Position numbers and translations under genes: made by a program
The notes under the pieces: generated by a model
Databases searched by the model: none
What the model saw: the letters and a program-made list of their open reading frames with translations, nothing else
Told to the model about the DNA's origin: nothing
Source: Candidatus Omnitrophota bacterium
GTDB taxonomy: Bacteria > Omnitrophota > Gorgyraeia > Gygaellales > Profunditerraquicolaceae
Direction: 5' to 3'
Length of the DNA: 10,407 bases
NCBI GenBank assembly: GCA_018825725.1
Contig: JAHKBC010000261.1
Coordinates: 1-10,407, forward strand
Shown: piece by piece, positions 9,701 to 10,407 of the stretch
Layout of the letters: each line of letters begins with the position of its first letter
Position numbering within the stretch: position 1 is the stretch's first letter

Positions 9701-10407
9701 TGCTACATGTCGATGCGGAAAGGGTACCTTTTGTTATTGAGGTAATGAAAGTTAATGAGGAGACGCCAGAGGATCTATTGAATTTTCTTCCGCTTGATAC
9801 GCCCCATGAGTTGGCCAGAGAAAATTATCCCCCTAAAGTAAGAGAACTTATACAATTAGGCGTGGATGTGAAGGCGTACAGATGCGTTGGTTCTGAAGAT
9901 ATCAGTCCTCTGGATGCCCATTGTCCTTGGCATCCTTATCGGTTATGGGTCGAAATACCTCTAGAACAAGCTAGTTTTGTAAGAACTTACCTGAGAGGGT
10001 TCAGGGATATGACGTTACTGAAGTTAAATGAAGTGGAGAATAAACTCAACCGACTCATAGTCACCTTAGGACAAAGGCACACCAAGTTCCCTATGGGAGC
10101 AAAAGATACAGGATTCGTGATTTTTGAAATTCTGGGGCTACCATATCCTCCTGGAATTGTTCTCTCCTCAGAGCTCTTATTAAATATTTATGAAAGTAAG
10201 GAGATTTCGGAGATTGAACTTGAATATATCCTCTCAAGGCTTGAGGAGGCCGGAGCTTTTAATTCAAGATATCCTTGTAACCGGATTAAATTAAGGAGTG
10301 CCCCCAGAGTTTCAATGCCTGGAAGGCTATTAACGATACAGGTGGATTTACCAACTACAGGAGAGTCATCGAGAAATTCAAGAGACTTACTTTTGAAGGC
10401 ACTAAGA
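1..10407 (+). CDS. Giant multi-enzyme protein, internal fragment (no start or stop in window)
   Basis: Frame 1 translates without a stop through all 3469 codons. The gene therefore enters and leaves the window, and its start, ribosome binding site and terminator are not visible. I translated it completely and found at least nine recognisable enzyme-like domains in a row, in one frame with no frameshift: radical SAM/SPASM, HExxH zincin-like, DUF218, GT5 glycosyltransferase, 2H phosphoesterase, MNT nucleotidyltransferase, Nudix, NMN adenylyltransferase-like and P-loop kinase. Several unrecognised modules lie between them. Short Ser-rich elements mark most joins. No hydrophobic stretch long enough for a membrane helix stands out, which suggests a soluble product. 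Conserved catalytic motifs in most domains argue that the frame is real and under selection, not a chance open frame. The Omnitrophota assignment is an inference. Each domain has its own entry. Confidence 0.96.
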   Translation, partial: MIKNFVAKEAREEDKGKEPKFINQVAYYNQDGVVIYERDYEEFTTLLHIDPITGDMWFKVNKKGEPEPIAYRPIQLVAHLVVIEPGAITPNIQAFEFKSIYEGQLDEDGKVQIVHIFPYPRNLPKNWFLDFDDDEHPDAINQKVSYKIRELKESGDFIDHSSMKAIVTVYDSQNKELYSREYEAGDMIILDNNKAKGKIARFTIRNITNEPMVKLDIVVLVLEARQIYQEKSDLPVILRNQHDVVLGVGSLEASSSINEDKDITTLISNLGQYGAMTTGKWLLHSERLDKVYRGDFYGITPVTVQFIPSLLCDYRCPTCSYGKSKEKIRLLKSQGLLEKSSLFMSLENMKKFLSSLKESGVKGVIFTGGGEPFMNPQTINGIRYAVEKGLIVGVFTNGSLLNRRLIGEIIDAGVNFLRISLNAGTPEIHKLFHGVNTEKVFAKVLRNLELFAEAIRKKRSPLELGVGVIINPLNIDNLIEIANRVKEIDARHPGVICYISYRPTVRYVGGCQDTPVTRMALEYVRQHKVLQKYYPAYYNFLYGGYQFPRELFDEAVRILQTDVKPLLKENSIDVWVPSARMEGIWQKQKPFNECLSCPWVSFIGPDGTVYHCVELGLDERVAYGNLQKESFSQIWQGQQRKSVVDYINREGLGSICPPVCLLYEYNIVFGLLKQALMSEDLELKRLLVAKIQEISRNYSDEVVLKIKDGTLKEHFEKFLYPLAVPLDAHNEALVFYGNGDIAEVISVSKSNNYELILLKGKLYQGWDAILQNLILELLKFTRAPPSFTIIISTDVNLTRGNVAACDINSKTIFIHPYLFILQKRLQLAILYHELLSHIVKAIRDESIALKDTQLNIASVYVSVTQNCMPIGALIRAESSSRLIQRIFDFLSVRQPISQSDVMMVSGNYDLRISQEVAKFGGYADYIVTTGYKGKFTQHFNEPEAVVFKRILLENSIPEGKIIVEDKTVNTKENLDNSFAIIKEKGIKHENVLLVAHPLHTLRAQATMRRYYPNIKLSSLAAYKPSVVEMNPDELRFMLQYALRELRKIRDSFDRDWISLTSVELKDLVIAETILGFSASITKVSSPILKSDDKEVVSTKEIERRIRHIAFVTPEINPFSGTGGLGVVAYQLAKNLAKLGAKVNVFSYKYKDINSASLKDTKLTFTLKIKQDKISIKIWSSEIDGVNVFFLEDDHGISDSIYSGDQLTQSIVLCDGTFKAIETLVENKLIAQPTILHAHDWQTGLIPVFLKTKYNLHPLFADVAGAFSIHNLAYQGGDYNRFEAERFAELGIDDIHWFGLVHPSDPISFNVMRGAIYHTDIIITVAKHYAQETLLPEFGEEMDVPLKERVKDYFGVINGMDVDPRKIGKPDIRPFYKMKLQKFFGLHIDKDVPVLAMATSRITKQKNNIAAIKVVERILKETGGKVQFIMIGKGHPKDSYYHEAKKIISDLLDDPRWGGNIAVRFETSIKLSTLIVRGADILLMPSQREPCGLIQQVALAFGCIPIVRKTGGLADTVKEFDIESEAGNGFLFNDIKGDDFHYAVLRALNILRNNVLWNKIMENAQSEDRSWNKSVQEYVELYKLAVIRKLSYTKPLKASSSLNNYQVIDNKINLESVYESIWQDSGVMVAAQGAPKPLVNYSELDISLIATIPDFSHELIERLYDLASTIKGDGPFFSITPKNLIHTTLFIFTPSIIKLHQTTLFSDANNQIVKGINELLKEVGSITVNIKGINIGTNGAIFAQGRVVDEKLFELRRGFDLLCSSVERRSRPLHISLLRISDQISPEEFKRLYEIVSELREIYFGTVVIRYPKLIEVFDRWGFAQGKKIIFATSSPISFFQAWEQANKDFVSADKVIQHIRNAQQEAVQRLGIGYTIPVILFGSYAEGRQREGSDLDISVSYLGIPVASIYDRLIKAIEFKDELCKVLRERGYFVDPHHDFIIVTNKMDLIKAKYKGELGLLRRLVVIAEDKVEIINVDEEIRKIWRQDILTSLALSSSSSLNHEILKRQGFREVDIDSYHENIIVKPWLLKQSVDAMPNLPYHPSIIDPALREIGLVEKLMQLSFIDKVTSVCSGHLFEGSDSVSPGNLNFDYKYKIEGEYKETIEAFHNALVSIRLIVKGIHYPGYVSSYPTWFVLKDRNYQEAFYGMNGFYTLFGEPGLGLHYNVLQALWAEIYLIVNRFLEGSSVKQLGARMRTEGKQVSSPVINEAMDIQIKLDIVEKLRRDGFIDLDKFSKGLGISRQDLIHFIGILKPIIGEVCDVVEPINLFTTGIAKTREAIHRDGDWHRTDHILGVSEDGLRVAIQDRNDKRMSKGFFVTGHFGVGERAQLSLARETDEEIGVIDLDRGRLYRVFRFFTKIGSTNYKGKIKYKNDIFYYSGSDLLNREVSYLYLYVIDSQEEELLNKGIQSPEVKGLSFIEWDELIEDVLSNPVKYHSTAPQYFMRRDLIRILTGINFKPEHENIRRAISKIKLLHSRSNLPVAREGIKPYPASSSPLNQANPFIPLAVKRTHDNELPYKTYIRGFLTSGNKYNLNLEKGEYKSGQKSVFEEAFGKVAVPARAPPEILIVISNYPSRERELLTVWGINYKHAFQYNLPESTIFIHSYFFHDDFGSEQRANFISQALKEITEKSDTGSNPMEEFSSSPVEKEETESIKRIREIWDYIRQDIKSRDPEVAIKKIPFLSRLYHALDKTFKGIIDDVSKGRIEPFVKLNLRKYSLEMAGFPIARINREIRVGFLPIAANPLNWGHILIAFMAIKLLSLDVVVYRVQGEIRYKNFPESDRVPTKDRHQLMQEVLERMSPLLRYTDLGSEPNNQREGFEEIYRFLELNKDCNIHLYYLLGVENKDRVLNYARQQYSLQSKYSVPADHQVTVGWIQRGDYGASITFNELKGIYEEFKQATEAKEDLDVCLVKDPDIDLNVASTYYRNSHDPAIVPLAVDRHAKAQGYYGHPPIDPRTGKPYDYSEEEYFKIKLRPITEAIANQNVRMLERLGRESIVLAGIDGPSGSGKSTIAEEVEKFLELRNTKSVVIPLDIFLKEKRWRAALEKVIIDWELSNEEYKILGSAIDQVQIEGGLYYDEEIFFDQQRILVMLKAIRDFRFSDKENYQLNIPSGYYRSESTRRDFSFPLSKGMVIIVEGKYALREEFLPFYDIRYRLLDNPDRTKAKFEMRTRSLSPNTADHQMLFYDIGLIPSYEKYAQRTEEDVDKIINIVSDDWFLFDAQDAPSSSSPMMLHVDAERVPFVIEVMKVNEETPEDLLNFLPLDTPHELARENYPPKVRELIQLGVDVKAYRCVGSEDISPLDAHCPWHPYRLWVEIPLEQASFVRTYLRGFRDMTLLKLNEVENKLNRLIVTLGQRHTKFPMGAKDTGFVIFEILGLPYPPGIVLSSELLLNIYESKEISEIELEYILSRLEEAGAFNSRYPCNRIKLRSAPRVSMPGRLLTIQVDLPTTGESSRNSRDLLLKALR
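754..774 (+). repeat. Ser-rich inter-domain element 1 (EASSSIN)
   Basis: Codons 252-258 at the join of module A and the radical SAM module. It is a variant without Pro, but with SSS followed by Ile-Asn, matching elements 3 and 5 in having a hydrophobic residue and Asn after the serines. Confidence 0.55.
775..2070 (+). other. Module B: radical SAM domain with SPASM-type C-terminal Fe-S domain
   Basis: The radical SAM signature CDYRCPTC (C312, C316, C319; CxxxCxxC) would bind the [4Fe-4S] cluster that cleaves S-adenosylmethionine. It is followed by TGGGEP (codons 367-372, the usual GGGEP SAM-contact motif), FTNGSLL (395-401) and LRISLNAGTPEIH (417-429), all in the order expected for the partial TIM barrel. 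A second Cys group at C594, C597, C612, C656 and C660, with GNLQKESFSQIWQ between them, matches the SPASM extension. That extension carries auxiliary clusters in peptide-modifying and other maturase enzymes. The substrate cannot be read from the sequence, and no precursor peptide gene is visible because everything here is one frame. An oxygen-sensitive Fe-S enzyme implies a reducing cytosol. The radical SAM core is essentially certain and the SPASM call is strong. Confidence 0.93.
2113..2628 (+). other. Module C: small zincin-like domain with HELLSH motif
   Basis: The key feature is YHELLSH at codons 831-837, an HExxH metal-binding pattern (H832, E833, H837), with E845 in IRDES eight residues further on as a possible third ligand. 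It sits in a predicted helix, just after the strand TIFIHPYLF (811-819). This strand-then-HExxH-helix arrangement is common to minimal zinc peptidases. Earlier landmarks are PLAV (721-724), YELILLKG (753-760) and RAPPSFTIIIS (782-792). All of these recur in module J, which lacks HExxH. I cannot name a peptidase family. It might be a protease acting on the giant chain itself or a catalytically dead structural domain. HExxH alone can occur by chance, but its placement here favours a genuine site. Confidence 0.6.
2641..3240 (+). other. Module D: DUF218 / YdcF-SanA-like domain
   Basis: The order of motifs matches the DUF218 family (YdcF, SanA, ElyC). There is a strand ending in VMMVSGNYDLRIS (901-913), then YADYIVTTGYKG (924-935), an EPEAVVFKRILLENSIPEGKI stretch beginning near codon 941, and VEDKTVNTKEN (963-973). 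That last stretch corresponds to the family's E-x-x-S-x-x-T-x-E-N element. It is followed by VLLVAHPLHTLRAQ (991-1004), equivalent to the usual VTSxxHxxRA. Members are small Rossmann-like proteins linked to envelope metabolism or SAM binding, and their biochemical role is mostly unsettled. A helical tail (1038-1080) leads to the KVSSPIL element. Unlike SanA or ElyC, no membrane anchor precedes the domain. Confidence 0.75.
3244..3264 (+). repeat. Ser-rich inter-domain element 2 (KVSSPIL)
   Basis: Codons 1082-1088, between the helical tail of the DUF218 domain and the start of the glycogen-synthase-like domain. It is followed by a polar, probably unfolded run, KSDDKEVVSTKE. Confidence 0.6.
3301..4776 (+). 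other. Module E: GT5 glycogen/starch synthase-like glycosyltransferase
   Basis: About 490 residues, the normal length of bacterial glycogen synthase (GlgA), which transfers glucose from ADP-glucose to a growing alpha-1,4-glucan. The order of motifs is canonical: HIAFVTPEINPFSG-TGGLG (1107-1125), LHAHDWQTGLIP (1235-1246), FSIHNLAYQGG (1266-1276), GVINGMD (1074+280, near 1354-1360), SRITKQKNN (1399-1407), MPSQREPCGLIQQ (1483-1495) and VRKTGGLADTV (1506-1516). R1400, K1405 and E1488 correspond to the phosphate-binding Arg/Lys pair and the EPCGL glutamate of the family. The N-terminal KxGGL lysine, which contacts ADP-glucose, is replaced: the sequence reads SGTGGL. The donor or activity may therefore differ. 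The two-domain GT-B fold is otherwise complete. Confidence 0.93.
4786..4806 (+). repeat. Ser-rich inter-domain element 3 (KASSSLN)
   Basis: Codons 1596-1602, immediately after the last helix of the GT5 domain and before the 2H phosphoesterase module. The serines are encoded by three consecutive tct codons. Confidence 0.6.
4807..5490 (+). other. Module F: 2H phosphoesterase (LigT-like) domain
   Basis: Two histidine motifs of the H-h-(S/T)-h type are present: LIHTTLFIF (H1685) and PLHISLLRI (H1773), 88 residues apart. This is the spacing and context of the 2H superfamily, which includes the RNA 2',3'-cyclic phosphodiesterase / 2'-5' RNA ligase family. Between them lies NIKGINIGTNGAIFAQGRV, resembling the strand-rich middle of the LigT fold. 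The start LDISLIATIPDFSHELIERLY also fits the family's opening strand and helix. Such enzymes open 2',3'-cyclic phosphates or related phosphoesters. The module lies directly before a nucleotidyltransferase, so an RNA-end or nucleotide-modification role is plausible. The substrate is not evident. Confidence 0.72.
5491..5511 (+). repeat. Ser-rich inter-domain element 4 (ATSSPIS)
   Basis: Codons 1831-1837, at the end of the 2H module and before the helix leading into the nucleotidyltransferase. It is the least certain member because it directly continues a hydrophobic strand (IIFATSSP) and might be part of the fold. Confidence 0.4.
5512..5970 (+). other. Module G: MNT-type (Pol beta fold) nucleotidyltransferase
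   Basis: The signature LFGSYAEGRQREGSDLDISV runs from codon 1880, with G1882-S1883 and the metal-binding pair D1894 and D1896. This is the GSxxxGxxxxxSDxD motif of minimal nucleotidyltransferases, kanamycin nucleotidyltransferase and MntA antitoxins. A third acidic residue is likely D1935 or D1939 in VDPHHDFIIV. The domain is about 150 residues, the size of stand-alone MNT proteins, and is preceded by a helix (1838-1875). Family members transfer AMP or another NMP to proteins, RNA or small molecules. MntA proteins usually pair with a HEPN partner, and I see no HEPN RxxxxH domain next to it. The catalytic residues look intact. Confidence 0.85.
5980..6006 (+). repeat. Ser-rich inter-domain element 5 (ALSSSSSLN)
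   Basis: Codons 1994-2002, five serines in a row between the nucleotidyltransferase and module H, using mixed tcc and tca codons in a locally C/T-rich tract. Confidence 0.65.
6007..6600 (+). other. Module H: unrecognised module with a CSGH motif
   Basis: About 200 residues bounded by Ser-rich elements on both sides (LSSSSSLN before, QVSSPV after), so it behaves as a self-contained unit. A conserved-looking core reads KVTSVCSGHLFEG (2068-2080, with C2073 and H2076), followed by NFDYKYKIEGEY and then an aromatic-rich helical part, including YPTWFVLKDRNY and EPGLGLHYNVLQALWAEI. Short SCSGH-like motifs occur in some uncharacterised bacterial and phage proteins, but I cannot assign a family or a reaction. 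C2073, H2076 and H2165 would be the first residues to consider if it is an enzyme. No membrane segment is seen. Confidence 0.45.
6601..6624 (+). repeat. Ser-rich inter-domain element 6 (QVSSPVIN)
   Basis: Codons 2201-2208, between module H and the helical segment plus Nudix domain. It shares VSSP-hydrophobic with element 2. Confidence 0.6.
6622..6825 (+). other. Module I, first part: short helical segment, possibly winged-helix-like
   Basis: Codons 2208-2275 form amphipathic helices, LDIVEKLRRDGFIDL and KFSKGLGISRQDLIHFI. The second resembles the turn and recognition helix of a helix-turn-helix (LGISRQDL), followed by LKPIIGEV. It lies immediately before the Nudix domain and after the QVSSPVIN element. 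It could be a small winged-helix or simply the N-terminal helical extension of the Nudix module. DNA binding by one unit inside a giant enzyme chain would be unexpected, so I make no functional claim. Confidence 0.3.
6826..7365 (+). other. Module I, second part: Nudix hydrolase domain
   Basis: A complete Nudix box, GX5EX7REUXEEXGU, runs from G2320 to V2342 (G2320, E2326, R2334, E2335, E2338, E2339, G2341). It binds the divalent metals used to cleave nucleoside diphosphate-linked compounds. The entry sequence IHRDGDWHRTDHILGV (2280-2295) is like the HRxGxxHRxxHxxv opening of Nudix proteins related to isopentenyl-diphosphate isomerase and YfcD-type hydrolases. The C-terminal FIEWDELIEDV (2419-2429) is the usual last strand and helix. 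Isomerase activity in IDI depends on an extra Cys. No equivalent is obvious here, so a hydrolase is more likely. The substrate is unknown. It is about 180 residues, ending before the PASSSPLN element. Confidence 0.9.
7471..7494 (+). repeat. Ser-rich inter-domain element 7 (PASSSPLN)
   Basis: Codons 2491-2498, between the Nudix domain and degenerate copy J. It is the fullest form of the consensus: Ala, three Ser, Pro, Leu, Asn. Confidence 0.7.
7501..7920 (+). other. Module J: degenerate second copy of module C, without HExxH
   Basis: This 140-residue unit repeats the landmarks of module C: PLAV (2505-2508), YNLNLEKGEYKSG (2532-2544), RAPPEILIVIS (2561-2571) and TIFIHSYFF (2600-2608). The distances from the Y of YxLxLxKG to RAPP are identical in both copies (29 residues), and the RAPP block aligns without gaps. 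Where module C has HELLSH, this copy reads ALKEITEK (2624-2631), so the metal-binding histidines are lost. There is a roughly ten-residue insertion before TIFIH and about five more residues after it. I infer an ancient intragenic duplication, with one copy now catalytically dead and possibly structural or regulatory. It lies between the PASSSPLN and EFSSSPVE elements. Confidence 0.6.
7921..7944 (+). repeat. Ser-rich inter-domain element 8 (EFSSSPVE)
   Basis: Codons 2641-2648, between degenerate copy J and the adenylyltransferase-like module. Polar, acidic sequence surrounds it on both sides, fitting an exposed linker. Confidence 0.7.
7945..8835 (+). other. Module K: NMN/NaMN adenylyltransferase-like domain (HxGH nucleotidyltransferase fold)
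   Basis: After a helical charged lead (2649-2730), the sequence reads GFLPIAANPLNWGHIL (2736-2751). This corresponds to the GxFxPxHxGH entry of NadD-type nucleotidyltransferases; H2750 is the second His of the motif, and the first position is Asn (N2747). Later landmarks are HLYYLLGVENKDRVL (2837-2851), matching the family's xxGxDxxxxL, and VASTYYR (2922-2928), matching the ISSTxxR adenine/phosphate-binding motif. Then IVPLAV matches the conserved LVPxxV. These enzymes adenylate nicotinate or nicotinamide mononucleotide to make NAD precursors. The loss of the first His in HxGH is a caution on activity. A P-loop kinase follows directly, as in NadR. Confidence 0.7.
8923..9675 (+). other. Module L: uridine-kinase-like P-loop kinase
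   Basis: Walker A motif GPSGSGKST (G3005-T3013) follows the hydrophobic strand IVLAGID. This is the arrangement in the uridine kinase / phosphoribulokinase / nicotinamide riboside kinase group. IPLDIFLK (3032-3039), with D3035, corresponds to the substrate-binding D-x-F after strand 2. VIIVEGKYAL (3135-3144), with E3139, corresponds to the strand ending in EG of uridine kinases. A basic stretch with RTKAKFEMRTR (3164-3174) fits the lid region. The length of about 250 residues is normal. No Ser-rich element separates it from the adenylyltransferase-like domain, so K and L probably act as one bifunctional unit. The substrate, a nucleoside or sugar, cannot be fixed from sequence alone. Confidence 0.8.
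9676..9699 (+). repeat. Ser-rich inter-domain element 9 (APSSSSPM)
   Basis: Codons 3226-3233, between the P-loop kinase and the unrecognised last module. It has four serines, Pro and Met. Confidence 0.7.
9700..10407 (+). other. Module M: unrecognised module, truncated by the window end
   Basis: It starts right after the APSSSSPM element and runs out of the window at codon 3469. The first part has a strand-helix pattern, with PFVIEVMKV, a VRELIQLGVDVKAYRC stretch and an aromatic/Cys patch DAHCPWHPYRLWVEIP (3305-3320). A helical part follows (LEYILSRLEEAGAF), and then a basic strand region, KLRSAPRVSMPGRLL. I considered a GHMP-kinase start for that last part, but the motif does not hold. No catalytic signature is recognised. 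A further Ser-containing stretch, TTGESSRNSRD near codon 3450-3461, might be another join with a new module beyond it. Confidence 0.35.

Noticed and set aside
10261..10350. Possible start of a GHMP kinase (KLRSAPRVSMPGRLL)
   Set aside because: The usual APxRIxLxGxxTD pattern is not met and no GHMP ATP-binding glycine/serine loop follows within the window.

Overview
The window is the interior of one enormous protein-coding gene. Reading frame 1 of the + strand is open from base 1 to base 10407, giving 3469 codons with no stop. Neither the start nor the end of the gene is inside the window, so the full protein is longer than 3469 residues. There is no intergenic space, and I see no promoter, terminator, RNA gene, mobile element or CRISPR array. 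Open frames on the other strand are antisense shadows. The moderately AT-rich composition, a giant multi-enzyme protein, and Ser-rich 'SSSP' punctuation between domains together suggest a member of candidate phylum Omnitrophota, where giant proteins are known. That assignment is an inference from style; no marker gene is present. Codon n lies at bases 3n-2 to 3n.

Layout in codons: (A) 1-252, beta-rich region of unknown function; (B) 259-690, radical SAM enzyme with a SPASM-type C-terminal cysteine domain; (C) 705-876, small domain with a zincin-like HELLSH motif; (D) 881-1080, DUF218/YdcF-like domain; (E) 1101-1592, full-length GT5 glycogen/starch synthase-like glycosyltransferase; (F) 1603-1830, 2H phosphoesterase (LigT-like) domain; (G) 1838-1990, MNT-type nucleotidyltransferase; (H) 2003-2200, unrecognised module with a CSGH motif; (I) 2208-2455, short helical segment followed by a Nudix hydrolase with a perfect Nudix box; (J) 2501-2640, a second, degenerate copy of domain C that has lost HExxH; (K) 2649-2945, NMN/NaMN adenylyltransferase-like domain; (L) 2975-3225, uridine-kinase-like P-loop kinase; (M) 3234-3469, unrecognised module running off the window.

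Most of these domains normally occur as separate soluble cytosolic enzymes. Here they are strung together, and most boundaries carry a short Ser-rich element of the type (A/V/P/F)-S(2-5)-(P)-(I/L/V/M). No signal peptide or convincing membrane helix is visible in this part. The Fe-S radical SAM module, the nucleotide-dependent enzymes and the NAD-related pair K-L all fit a cytosolic location. Two themes stand out. One is nucleotide, RNA-end and NAD chemistry (F, G, I, K, L). The other is a diverged internal duplication of a putative metallopeptidase domain (C and J), which raises the possibility that the chain is a self-processed polyprotein. That idea is a hypothesis, not shown by the sequence.
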